Assembly (NCBI GenBank): GCA_023261405.1
Contig: JAHFOZ010000105.1
Location: 1 to 12,846 of the forward strand
Length of the DNA stretch: 12,846 nucleotides
From: Planctomycetota bacterium
Lineage (GTDB): Bacteria > Planctomycetota > MHYJ01 > JACPRB01
Direction of reading: 5' to 3'
Shown: in pieces, positions 1 to 7,738 of the stretch
How the letters are laid out: each line of letters starts with the position of its first letter
Position numbering within the stretch: the first letter of the stretch is position 1
Notes under the pieces: generated by a model
What the model was told of the DNA's origin: nothing
Seen by the model: only the letters and a program-made list of their open reading frames with translations
Databases searched by the model: none
Program-made: the position numbers and the translations under genes

Positions 1-323
1 CCGTCCTTGCGGAAGTTCACCCAGCGCTTGAGCTCGATTTTCTTCTGGGCGGCGCCTTCATGGGTCCAGGTCTCGTCGTGGGCGAAGAACTCGAATCCGG
101 CGTCGGCGTGCACCGAGTAGCGGCCCTTGGCGAGCGGGACCTGCCAGCCGTCGGGCGGGACGAAGTGGCCGTTCAGGGTCTTGTATCCCGTGGAGCCGAT
201 CAGCCCTCCCGCCGAGTCCCTGAGCACGACGCGGGCGAAGATCGGCGCGTCCGCATCCTTGTCGAGGACGCTGATCGTGACGGTCGCGTCCTGGGCCAGG
301 AGGAGGGCGAGGAGCGCGCTCAC
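1..323 (-). CDS. Exported protein, N-terminal part; probable CehA/McbA-type metallohydrolase (partial, runs off left edge)
   Basis: About 107 codons are visible; the 3' end lies outside the window. The start is a GTG overlapping the TGA of the upstream gene by 4 bases (GTGA). An in-frame TGA lies five codons upstream with no start codon between, so this GTG is effectively forced. Residues 2-10 (SALLALLLA) form a short, uncharged, signal-like segment followed by QDATVTISVLDKDADAP, a beta-rich carboxypeptidase-regulatory-like opening. The visible end, ELKRWVNFRKDG, aligns with LPLRRFHDAGAKGW just before the HxH motif of the PHP-like gene at 8799. I therefore infer that the missing part begins a PHP/CehA-type metal-binding domain. 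The catalytic residues themselves are not visible. Being last in the minus-strand unit and translationally coupled to the redoxin-PHM gene, it is probably co-expressed with it. The family call is moderate; the coding call is strong. Confidence 0.7.
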   Translation of the reverse strand, partial: MSALLALLLAQDATVTISVLDKDADAPIFARVVLRDSAGGLIGSTGYKTLNGHFVPPDGWQVPLAKGRYSVHADAGFEFFAHDETWTHEGAAQKKIELKRWVNFRKD

Positions 324-2032
324 CGCGCGGGCTTCTCAGGGACGTACTGCACCCAGCCGTTGAACATCTCCTCCCAGGTCTGCAGGCCCCAGCGCACCTT
401 CTTCGAGGGGTCCGGATTGAGCGGGTTGTTGTCCGAGTTGTCCCAGTGCGCGGTCTGCCGGATCTTTGAGCCCCTGGGCAGGGAGACCGGCGTCTCGAAG
501 CGGTAGACGCTCTGCCAGTTGAAGTCCCAGCGGGGGACGGAGAGCAGCATCTCCGTCTTCCCGTCCGGCCAGATCGCCTCGTACTTGTAGCTCTTGCCGC
601 GGACGTGCATGTGAGGCATGAGCGTGAGGATCCGCACGTCTTCGCGGAATGTCATCGTGGACTGCTCCTGGTGGTGTCCGGCGCCGGGGACGATGGCGAT
701 CGCGAGCTTCGCGAAGATGTTCATCCGCGTCTCTCGCTCGGGGGGCTTCTTCGCGAAGATGAGCCCCACGGAGGTGCGGTCCTTCGTCGCGGCCCCGATC
801 GGCGTGTAGTGGACCTCGAACTGCAGCTCCGCCTCCCTGGGGATGCGGGCGGCCGTTCCGGGCGAGACGATGAAGGGCATGTCTCCCGGGGCCCATCCGA
901 CCAGCGCCGTCGTGGAGCCGTCCAGAGCATGCACCCCCTTGCCGGGGAGCTTGAGGTAGACGAGCACGTGGTGGACGACGCGGGCGTTCCCCGGGCGGAT
1001 CTCCGCGCGCTCCACCCAGCGGTCCTCGGCGAATCCCGTCGGGACGTTGAAGTAAAGGTACTCGACCGTCCCCTGCGCGGGGACGTCCACGTCGCGGGGA
1101 AGCGAGAAGACGGCGTCCGGCGTGCCGATGGCCCATCCTTTCGGCCACTCCACGGGCTTCGGCAGATCCTTCGGGTCGCCCTGCGGAGAGCCCGAGTCGA
1201 TCCACGAGGCGATCGTGGCGATCTCGTCCGCGGCGAGGCTGCGGTCGTTGGAGAATTTCCCGTGGCGCGGATCGGCGTGCCAGGGGGGCATGCGCTTCTG
1301 CACGACCACCTCGCGGATCATGGCGGCGTGGCCGGCGGCGTCCTCGTAGCTGACGAGCGGGATGGGCCCGATCTCGCCCGGCCGGTGGCAGGCCTGGCAG
1401 CGCTTCTGGACGATGGGCGCCACGTCGCGGGCCCACGTGACGCCGTCCTTCCTCGGGAGGGCGCTCTTCCGCCCGATGAGGCACCCGTCGGCCTCGACCG
1501 CCGCGGCGTTCAAGGCCTGCCCGGCGAGGACGGCCTCAAGGGCGTCCGCGAGGTCGTTCGACGTCGCCTTCTCCTTCCGGAAGGCGGCGCCGTACTGGTC
1601 GTCGATCCTCCCGCGATATTTCACGGCGTGGTCCTTGTCGAGCACGACCGCCTCGGGCGTGCGCTGGACGCCGAGCTTGTCCGCGAGCCTCTGCCCGTAG
1701 TCCTTCACGACGAGGAAGGGGAAGCCCTTCTCGTCGGAGTGGATGGCCACGGCCTCGAGGGTCTCGGCCTCGTTGGGGTATACGGCGACGAAGCGCACAC
1801 CCTTGGGTGCCCAGGCCTGGTGCAGCTCCAGCAGGCGAGGCACATAGAGGTTCGCCATCGGGCAGTCGACGCCCACGAAGAAAAGGGCGAACGCCTTCGC
1901 CTCCTTGAACTCCGAGAGCGAGCGCCGGTTCCCGCGGATGTCGCGGAGCGCGGGCTTCGCCTCCTGGGCGGGGAGCAGGGCGGGAGCGAGGATCGCGGAG
2001 AGGGCCAACGCGCGGAGCATCATCAGGGGCAT
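320..2032 (-). CDS. Exported redoxin - cytochrome c - PHM-like copper-site fusion protein
   Basis: A 570-residue, three-module periplasmic or cell-surface protein. Residues 1-22 are a signal peptide (MMLRALALSAILAPALLPAQ). Residues 28-170 are a thioredoxin-fold redoxin domain with one peroxidatic-type cysteine, C57 in VGVDCPMANLY, and no CxxC. Conserved-looking C184 follows in the linker. C212-x-x-C215-H216 is a class I heme c attachment site, and M248 in KRMPPWH may be the distal ligand. From about residue 300 the protein resembles the two-domain copper monooxygenase fold of peptidylglycine hydroxylating monooxygenase (PHM): HH354-355, H408 in HYTPIG, H474-M-H476 in MPHMHVRG, and M556 near the end, which match the order of CuH and CuM ligands. 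Similar fusions are common in Planctomycetota and related phyla. The substrate is unknown; redox use of heme and copper is inferred. The first ATG is at 2032, but GGTAGG sits 9 bases before the fourth codon (ATG at 2023), so M4 may be the true start. One base separates it from the ABC-F stop. Confidence 0.9.
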   Translation of the reverse strand: MPLMMLRALALSAILAPALLPAQEAKPALRDIRGNRRSLSEFKEAKAFALFFVGVDCPMANLYVPRLLELHQAWAPKGVRFVAVYPNEAETLEAVAIHSDEKGFPFLVVKDYGQRLADKLGVQRTPEAVVLDKDHAVKYRGRIDDQYGAAFRKEKATSNDLADALEAVLAGQALNAAAVEADGCLIGRKSALPRKDGVTWARDVAPIVQKRCQACHRPGEIGPIPLVSYEDAAGHAAMIREVVVQKRMPPWHADPRHGKFSNDRSLAADEIATIASWIDSGSPQGDPKDLPKPVEWPKGWAIGTPDAVFSLPRDVDVPAQGTVEYLYFNVPTGFAEDRWVERAEIRPGNARVVHHVLVYLKLPGKGVHALDGSTTALVGWAPGDMPFIVSPGTAARIPREAELQFEVHYTPIGAATKDRTSVGLIFAKKPPERETRMNIFAKLAIAIVPGAGHHQEQSTMTFREDVRILTLMPHMHVRGKSYKYEAIWPDGKTEMLLSVPRWDFNWQSVYRFETPVSLPRGSKIRQTAHWDNSDNNPLNPDPSKKVRWGLQTWEEMFNGWVQYVPEKPAR

Positions 2033-2033
2033 C

Positions 2034-3920
2034 CTACCGCGACATCCATTCCGCTTCCAGGGTCGCGAGTTCGGACTTGACGCGGGCGAGCTCCTGCTGG
2101 TCCGACCGGAGGCGCGCGGCGTCCAGGTAGACTTCCGGGGTGGAGAATCCGGACTCCAGGGCGCGGATGCGGCGCTCGGCGTCGGCGATCCGGTCCTCTA
2201 TCTCCTCCTTCTTGAGGCGCGCGAGAGGCGACGCGGCAGGCGACGGTGGCGGGGAGGAGGGGAGCACGGGGGCGGCGGAACGCGGGCCCGGTCGGATGGC
2301 GTCCCTCGCCGCCTTCCGCTTCTCACGGCGTTCCAGCGCCTCGGTGAAACCTCCTTCGCAGAGGTGCGCCTCGCCGTCCTCGAGCCAGAGCATGCGGTCG
2401 GCCATCTGGTCCACGAAGTGGCGGTCGTGGCTCACGACGATGAGCGTCCCCTCGTAGCTGGCGAGCGCGAGCTCCAGGGCCTCGCGGCTGGGGATGTCGA
2501 GGTGGTTCGTGGGCTCGTCGAGCAGCAGGACGTTGCGACCCTCGACGAGGAGGCGCGTGAGCATCAGGCGCTTGCGCTCGCCCCCGGAGAGGACGCTCAC
2601 CGGCCGGTCCACGGCGTCGCCGGGGAAAAGCATCGCGGCGAGCAGGTTGCGGATCTGCTGCTCGGTGAGGCGCGGGGCGCAGGCGCGCATGAAGGAGTAG
2701 GGCGTGGCCGTCTCGTCGGGGAAGACCTCGTGCTGGGAAAGGGTGCCGGAGACGACCCGGTCGCCCCAGAGGACCTTGCCCTCGGAGGGCGGCATCTCGC
2801 CCGTAAGCATCCGCATCAGGGTGGTCTTCCCGGCGCCGTTGGGGCCGGCCACGCCGAGGATTTCGCCGCGCATGAGGTCGAGCTCCAGCCCCTGGAAGAG
2901 CGTGCGTTCGCCGAAGCGGGCGGCGAGGCCGCGGAGGGAGAGGATCTTGGAGCCCGGGCTGTGCCCCGAGGAGAGCTGGAGGTCCATGACGCGGACGCGG
3001 TCCTCGGGCCGGTCGAGCCGGGAGAGCCGGTCGAGGCGCTTGAGGCGGCCGGTAGCCTGGCGGGCGCGCTGGCCCGCCTGGTACCGCCGGATGAACGCCT
3101 GCTCCTTCTCGATGAACGACTGCTGGTTCTCGAACTGGCGCCGCGAAGACTTGATCCGCTCCCCGCGGAGGACGCGGGCCTGGCTGTACGCGGCCGGGTA
3201 GCGCCAGAACTGCCTTCCCTCGATCTCCCAGGTCTCCGTGCAGACCCGGTCGAGGAAGCGGCGGTCATGGGAGACCACGACGACGCTCGATTTGCTCTCC
3301 CGGAGGAAGCGCTCCAGGAAGAGGATGCCGTCGATGTCGAGGTGGTTGGTGGGCTCGTCGAGGAGCCAGAGGTCGGGCTCCTGCACGAGGATGCGCGCGA
3401 AGGCCACGCGGCCGCGCTCGCCGCCCGAGAGGGAGGCCACCGGCGCCTCCTTGAGGGCGCGGGGGAATCCCACTCCCTCGAGGATCCGCTCGGCGCGGTT
3501 CTCCAGCTCCCAGCCGTTCCGCGCCTCGAAGCGGGTCTGCATCTCGCCCAGCCGGTCGAGGAGCCGCGCGGAGTCGCCGCCGTGCTCGAGGGCCTCATGG
3601 ATCTCGCGCATCCCGCGCTCCAGCTCCAGGAGCTCCGGGTCCGCGGAGAGCATGGCCTCGAGGACCGTGGCTCCCTCGGGGAACGTCGGATCCTGCTCGA
3701 GGGCGGCGATGCGGAGGAAGCGCTGGCGCAGGCAGCGGCCGTCGAAGTCCTCGTCGAGTCCCCCGAGGATCCTGAAGAGGGACGTCTTGCCGGACCCGTT
3801 CGCGCCGATCAGCCCGACGCGACAGCCTTCGACGAGGGTGAACTCCGCCTCTGTGAACAGTACCTGGGCACCGTAGTGCTTTCCAAGTCCGGCGGCGGCG
3901 ATGAGGCTCACGGGGGGCAC
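2034..3920 (-). CDS. ABC-F family ATPase (translation factor type)
   Basis: A 628-residue soluble protein with two ATP-binding cassettes and no membrane segment, the layout of ABC-F proteins that act at the ribosomal E site. Cassette 1: Walker A GANGSGKT (39-46), signature LSGGE (164-168), Walker B LWLLDEP (184-190, catalytic E189), SHD (217-219). Cassette 2: GPNGAGKTT (359-367), LSGGE (444-448), LLLDEP (465-470, E469), SHD (497-499). Residues about 250-310 are the basic helical linker (P-site tRNA interaction motif). A Pro/Ser/Ala-rich tether (549-566, including PPP at 557-559) leads to a C-terminal coiled coil (567-628). The linker looks closer to YheS/YdiF while the coiled-coil tail recalls Uup/YfmR, so no subtype symbol is assigned. 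The GTG start is supported by AAGGCGG 7 bases upstream. It heads the minus-strand unit and is divergent from the gene at 3984. Confidence 0.95.
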   Translation of the reverse strand: MPPVSLIAAAGLGKHYGAQVLFTEAEFTLVEGCRVGLIGANGSGKTSLFRILGGLDEDFDGRCLRQRFLRIAALEQDPTFPEGATVLEAMLSADPELLELERGMREIHEALEHGGDSARLLDRLGEMQTRFEARNGWELENRAERILEGVGFPRALKEAPVASLSGGERGRVAFARILVQEPDLWLLDEPTNHLDIDGILFLERFLRESKSSVVVVSHDRRFLDRVCTETWEIEGRQFWRYPAAYSQARVLRGERIKSSRRQFENQQSFIEKEQAFIRRYQAGQRARQATGRLKRLDRLSRLDRPEDRVRVMDLQLSSGHSPGSKILSLRGLAARFGERTLFQGLELDLMRGEILGVAGPNGAGKTTLMRMLTGEMPPSEGKVLWGDRVVSGTLSQHEVFPDETATPYSFMRACAPRLTEQQIRNLLAAMLFPGDAVDRPVSVLSGGERKRLMLTRLLVEGRNVLLLDEPTNHLDIPSREALELALASYEGTLIVVSHDRHFVDQMADRMLWLEDGEAHLCEGGFTEALERREKRKAARDAIRPGPRSAAPVLPSSPPPSPAASPLARLKKEEIEDRIADAERRIRALESGFSTPEVYLDAARLRSDQQELARVKSELATLEAEWMSR

Positions 3921-3927
3921 AGCATAT

Positions 3928-3934
3928 CCGCCTT
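3928..3934 (-). promoter_or_regulatory. Ribosome binding site of the ABC-F gene
   Basis: On the minus strand this reads AAGGCGG, exactly 7 bases before the GTG at 3920. It decides the start, because the nearby ATG at 3925 is out of frame. It is the mirror image of the ribosome binding site of the divergent gene (3970-3976). Confidence 0.6.
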
Positions 3935-3969
3935 CCTATTGCTTGACAATCCCTGGCGGCTGCCCTAAT

Positions 3970-3976
3970 AAGGCGG
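3970..3976 (+). promoter_or_regulatory. Ribosome binding site of the coiled-coil protein gene
   Basis: AAGGCGG lies exactly 7 bases before the ATG at 3984, the same motif and spacing as for the divergent ABC-F gene. It supports this ATG as the start. Confidence 0.6.
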
Positions 3977-3983
3977 TCTGCTC

Positions 3984-4991
3984 ATGACCGTGCTCTCCAG
4001 GCCTGTCCTCTCCGTGGGCATCCTTGGGACAGGGATCCTGCTTCTGGGCTGGCTGGCGCGTCCTTCGGAGTCCACCGCGCCCCTGCCGTCGCCCCATCGC
4101 GGCGCCTTCCATCCGTCTGCTGCGGATCGTCCTGGAGAGCCGGCGATCGAGCTGCAGCCCCGCCGGCTCGCACGGGTGCCGCCGTCCGCCGGGGAAGGGC
4201 GCGTCGGGACTCCTCCGTCCGGGGCCGCCTCGCTCCAGAAGGGGATTGAACTGGAGGGCAGGCTCCAGTCGATGAAGCGTGAAGAACGGGATCTTCAGGA
4301 GAAGATCCTGGCGGCGAAGCAGAAGCTGTCCGGGCTCAAGGACATCCCCGGTAATGCCGCTGAACGGGGGGTGCTCCGGGCTCAGATCAAGGACCTTGAG
4401 GATCGCCACCGCGCCGCGCAGGGGCTCGTCCAGGGGGTCCGCGGGGAACTGCGCTCGTGGGCCTCCGAGAGCCCGGAACACCCCCCGGCATTCTACCGAT
4501 ATCTCGCCGAAGGGGGAGAGGGGCCCGGGGGCGAGCGGGCGGGGACGCTGCTCGCGGGACATTTCGACAACCCCACCCTCGAGTCCCTGGTGCTTGGGGA
4601 CCTTGCGGCGGAGGCGCAGGAGCGACGAAACCTGCTGGCGCTGCAGGTGGTGGAGGCCCGCGCCACGCCCGACCGCGTCGCCGCCGTCACCGGCCTGGCG
4701 CTCGGCTCCAGCAGCGAGCCGGCGCGCCTCGGGGCCGTGCATGTGCTGCGGGTCTACAAGGACGATCCGGACGCGCTCCGGGAGCGAGCGGGAGTCTTCT
4801 CGACTCTCGTCACGCTCGCCCGAGGCGCGGAGTCCGCGGACGTGCGAAGGGAGGCGCTCGTCGGCCTGGCGCGGGAGAAGTCGCCGTCCCTCGAGCTTAT
4901 GACGTTGGTCCGCGGCGTGGCGGAGAAGGATGCGAACGAATCGGTGCGCGCGGTGGCCGCGCAGGCACTGAAGCGATGGGAACAGCAATGA
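3984..4991 (+). CDS. Membrane-anchored coiled-coil protein with helical (HEAT-like) C-terminus, function unknown
   Basis: A 335-residue protein of no family I recognise. Residues 8-24 (LSVGILGTGILLLGWLA) form one hydrophobic N-terminal segment, either an uncleaved anchor or a signal. A Pro/Arg-rich low-complexity stretch follows (about 27-80), then a strongly charged helical region (82-160) with heptad-like spacing, broken by GNAAERG near 123-129, which predicts a coiled-coil hairpin. Residues about 195-335 are Ala/Leu-rich helices with HEAT/armadillo-like periodicity, including PARLGAVHVLRVY, ADVRREALVGLA and ESVRAVAAQALKRW. The layout suggests a membrane-tethered scaffold or adaptor facing the periplasm; this is inferred from shape only. 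It is first in the plus-strand unit and its TGA overlaps the ATG of the lipoprotein gene by 4 bases (ATGA), so the two are probably co-translated. Confidence 0.75.
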   Translation: MTVLSRPVLSVGILGTGILLLGWLARPSESTAPLPSPHRGAFHPSAADRPGEPAIELQPRRLARVPPSAGEGRVGTPPSGAASLQKGIELEGRLQSMKREERDLQEKILAAKQKLSGLKDIPGNAAERGVLRAQIKDLEDRHRAAQGLVQGVRGELRSWASESPEHPPAFYRYLAEGGEGPGGERAGTLLAGHFDNPTLESLVLGDLAAEAQERRNLLALQVVEARATPDRVAAVTGLALGSSSEPARLGAVHVLRVYKDDPDALRERAGVFSTLVTLARGAESADVRREALVGLAREKSPSLELMTLVRGVAEKDANESVRAVAAQALKRWEQQ

Positions 4992-7738
4992 GGAAGCCGA
5001 TGGTGAAACCCCGGGCCGTCGCGGCATGCGGTTCGACTGCAGTGATTTCCCCGCTTGTCCGCGGGCGGCGGGCCCCCTGGGGGCTCGCCACCCGGTGGAT
5101 CGCGCTTGTCCTGGTCGTTGCGGCCGTGCCGGCCTGCCACAAGAAGGCCGACCCTCCGATCCTGGTGAGCGCAGGGGCGCCGCCGGCGGTACCCTCCGCC
5201 AACCAGCCGCCGGTCTTCGCGGGCCTCAAGACCATCGTGACGGCCGGAGGCGCGGAGATCCGCCTGGGCTGGGAGGCGGCCAACGATGATGCCGACCTGC
5301 CCGCGGCGATCCGCTATCGGATCTTTCGGGCTTCCACCTCGGGCGGCCAGAATTTTGCGACCCCGCTTCTGACGACGCCCGCGGGCGCCACGTCCGCCGT
5401 GGTTGCCGGCGTCGTCGGCACGGAAAGCTTCTATGGTGTCCGCGCCCTGGACACTTCGAACGCCTCCGATTCCAATACGGTGGAGCTCTCGGCCATCCCG
5501 ATCCCGGACACGCTCCTGGTTTTTGTGGACGACAGCGCGCCGGGGCCCGGCACCGGGACGTTCGCGGATCCGTTTACATCGATCCAGGCGGCCGTCACGC
5601 TGGGCGAGGTGCTCCCGGGCGGGGCGGCGATCCTGGTGGCGGCGGGGACGTACAACGAGGCGGTCGATCTCACGGTCAGCGACACCACGCCCCTCACGGT
5701 CACCGGAGGCTTCCCCGACTGGTCCACGTTCGGCGGGACGCAGCCGGCCGCCGCGGCGATCCTGGCCGCCTTCGATCCGGCCGCCAACCTCTCGACCGTC
5801 GACGGCACGGGACAGGGGCTCTTCACCGTCGAGGTCAACAACCTTGGCCGTCCAACGGCGCTCCGCGGACTCCGGATCACGGAAGCCGACGTGGTGGCCA
5901 TCCTCGGCGCGAACGTCCTGCTTGAGGTGAGCGGGTGCACCGTCCGGGATCCGGCGGGCGGGCAGGTCACCGCGGTCGCCGCCGCGTTTCTCACGAACGT
6001 CTCCACGCCCCCCAACCGGGTCACGATCGTGGGGAACGACTTCCGCGAGTTCTCGACCGCCTTGGGGCTGGAGCCTTCCGGGGTGAGTTTCGGGGGCGTC
6101 ACCGCCTCGATGCGGATCGCGTCGAATTTCATCGGCCATTCGCAGGCGACCCCTTTCGGCTCGATCGGCGTGGACGGAGGGACCGTCATGGGTCCGATCA
6201 TCGTCCCGACCGGAGGAAGCACGTCCATCGAAATCCACGGCAACCGCATTTTCCGGACCAACACGCACGGCGTCTTCCTGGATTTCGAGCCGGAGCTTGT
6301 GACGGCCGCCGGGACCCTGGCCGTCTCGATCAGGGGCAACCGGGTGGAGTTCGTCGATGCCGGTGATGCCGTGCACATCGAGGACTTCTCGTTCTTCGGC
6401 GACGTGGGAAGCGGATCGCTTACGGTGGAGGGAAACCGCTTCGTGAGCATGGGGGGGCAGGCGGTGGACCTCGATTATCTGGTCACCGCGTTCTCGGGTG
6501 ACCCCATCGACGGGCCGACCACATCCGTGATCCGGGACAACTGGATGGTGCTCTGCGACGGCGGGTTCGCCCGGCTCCAGAACATCATCCCCTCCGCGGG
6601 CGGGACCGCGTCCTACACGTTCCAGGACAACGAGTGCTCCCAGATCGAGAGTACGGCCTTCAATGTGGACAGCGTCTCGCCGGGCGTCGCAGGGCCGGCG
6701 GACGGGAAACTCGTCTTCGTCATGAAGGGCAACGTGATCCACACCCCGAGCAACGGCGACACGCCCGATCTCTTCCTCCATGTCCCGCCGGGGGCGCTGG
6801 GGCTCCTCTCGGTGGCGGTCGAAGGCAACACCCTGACCACCCCCGACGGCACGCCCTACATCGGCCTCGACGTGGACCAGGTGATGGGCGTCGATCCCGC
6901 GGGGACGGTCTACAACGCCGGCGTGATCGTGAAGAACAACGTCATCACCGATACGAACGCGAACACCGGCAACGAGATCCAGATCGACACGCTCGTCTCG
7001 AACGGCCGGACCACGGTGGAGGTGACGGGGAACACGATGACCGTTGCCGGCACGGGGATCCAGGTGACCCACAACGATTTCGGGGACCCGCTCGGACCTC
7101 CGGGCGCCTCCTCCGTCACCGTGGCCTCCAACACGATCCTGTCCACCAGCGGGAGCGGGATCATGGTGGACGTGGACGCGACGGGGGGCGGGGCGACCGT
7201 CCTGGACGTGCTGCACAACCGGATCGCCGCGACCAACGAGGCCCTCAGCGTGGAGGTCTACACCGGCGGAGCGGCGAACGGGCGGATCTATTCCACGATC
7301 TTCAACAACCGCATCGACGCGTCGAACAGCACCCGGCAGCTCGATTATAACGACCTCACGGATTCCGCGAAGGGCGACGCCGCATATGCCCTCATCCGCC
7401 AGAACACGGTGAGCATCGGCATCGAATCGAGCGGCACGCAGGTCCGGGTCGCGGATCACGGCCTCGTGGACTTCAGCCGGAACCTGGTGGGGTACGGGGA
7501 GGTGGACAGCGACGACGGCCTCGTCCTCAGCAAGGCCGGCGTGAATCCGGGCTCCATCTTCGTGAGGAACTGCCTGGTCGTTTACAACCCGGGCGACGGC
7601 GTGTTCCTGGCCGGCCCGGACATGACCCCCCAATTCGTCAACACGGGATGGGGGGGACCACCTCCGATTTCGGCATCAACGCGTCGTCCAGCAGCCTCTT
7701 CTCCCAGGCATCCATCCGGAATTCGATCGTCGTCCTGA
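4988..7738 (+). CDS. Giant beta-helix lipoprotein, N-terminal part (frame broken at 7650-7656)
   Basis: The start is the ATG at 4988, overlapping the previous stop (ATGA), with GGGAA 5 bases upstream. The frame is open further 5' but that part shadows the previous gene. Residues 1-50 are a long lipoprotein signal: basic n-region (RGRRAPW), hydrophobic core (WIALVLVVAA) and lipobox VPAC with C50. An alternative start is GTG at 5042. Residues about 72-170 resemble a fibronectin type III domain (RLGWEAANDDADLP, YRIFRAS, FYGVRALD). From about 176 a right-handed parallel beta-helix of the DUF1565/pectin-lyase type begins (FVDDSAPGPGTGTFADPF, ILVAAGTYNEAV) and continues to the end. After residue 887 the frame is lost: the last 28 or so codons (PPPISASTRR...) are unlike the rest, while the beta-helix resumes one frame back. 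As written, the product would be 916 residues and would lack its C-terminal domains. It is probably exported to the cell surface. The substrate is unknown. Confidence 0.85.
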   Translation: MRKPMVKPRAVAACGSTAVISPLVRGRRAPWGLATRWIALVLVVAAVPACHKKADPPILVSAGAPPAVPSANQPPVFAGLKTIVTAGGAEIRLGWEAANDDADLPAAIRYRIFRASTSGGQNFATPLLTTPAGATSAVVAGVVGTESFYGVRALDTSNASDSNTVELSAIPIPDTLLVFVDDSAPGPGTGTFADPFTSIQAAVTLGEVLPGGAAILVAAGTYNEAVDLTVSDTTPLTVTGGFPDWSTFGGTQPAAAAILAAFDPAANLSTVDGTGQGLFTVEVNNLGRPTALRGLRITEADVVAILGANVLLEVSGCTVRDPAGGQVTAVAAAFLTNVSTPPNRVTIVGNDFREFSTALGLEPSGVSFGGVTASMRIASNFIGHSQATPFGSIGVDGGTVMGPIIVPTGGSTSIEIHGNRIFRTNTHGVFLDFEPELVTAAGTLAVSIRGNRVEFVDAGDAVHIEDFSFFGDVGSGSLTVEGNRFVSMGGQAVDLDYLVTAFSGDPIDGPTTSVIRDNWMVLCDGGFARLQNIIPSAGGTASYTFQDNECSQIESTAFNVDSVSPGVAGPADGKLVFVMKGNVIHTPSNGDTPDLFLHVPPGALGLLSVAVEGNTLTTPDGTPYIGLDVDQVMGVDPAGTVYNAGVIVKNNVITDTNANTGNEIQIDTLVSNGRTTVEVTGNTMTVAGTGIQVTHNDFGDPLGPPGASSVTVASNTILSTSGSGIMVDVDATGGGATVLDVLHNRIAATNEALSVEVYTGGAANGRIYSTIFNNRIDASNSTRQLDYNDLTDSAKGDAAYALIRQNTVSIGIESSGTQVRVADHGLVDFSRNLVGYGEVDSDDGLVLSKAGVNPGSIFVRNCLVVYNPGDGVFLAGPDMTPQFVNTGWGGPPPISASTRRPAASSPRHPSGIRSSS

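Larger units (their letters stand above)
3921..3983. promoter_or_regulatory. Divergent intergenic region with back-to-back promoter-like boxes
   Basis: This is the only gap between the two divergent gene units. Plus strand: TTGACA (3943-3948), 17 bases, then TAATAA (3966-3971), a perfect -35 with a weak -10 (3 of 6 bases). Minus strand: TTGTCA (3949-3944), 17 bases, then TATGCT (3926-3921), 5 of 6 and 4 of 6 matches. The two -35 boxes overlap almost completely, so only one polymerase could bind at a time. However, both would place transcription starts near or inside the start codons, downstream of the AAGGCGG ribosome binding sites. Either the transcripts are leaderless or these boxes are coincidental and the true promoters lie inside neighbouring coding sequence. 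Confidence 0.35.

Noticed and set aside
1905..3968. A 687-codon plus-strand frame opposite the ABC-F gene, and a 491-codon one at 605-2080
   Set aside because: Both are compositional shadows (Glu/Ala/Gly/Arg-rich) of well-supported minus-strand genes.
3928..3976. CCGCCTT...AAGGCGG inverted repeat as a regulator operator or terminator
   Set aside because: The 35-base loop and lack of a T-tract argue against a terminator, and the arms coincide exactly with the two ribosome binding sites, which explains them more simply. An operator cannot be excluded.
4457..4987. 5' extension of the lipoprotein frame into the upstream gene
   Set aside because: The extension overlaps the coiled-coil protein gene in another frame and would place the lipoprotein signal deep inside the protein. 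The ATG at 4988 with ATGA overlap and a ribosome binding site is preferred.
4754..7633. A 959-codon open frame on the minus strand opposite the beta-helix gene
   Set aside because: It is Arg/His/Asp/Gly-rich with no domain or signal, as expected for the antisense shadow of a GC-rich gene. The plus strand shows clear domains.
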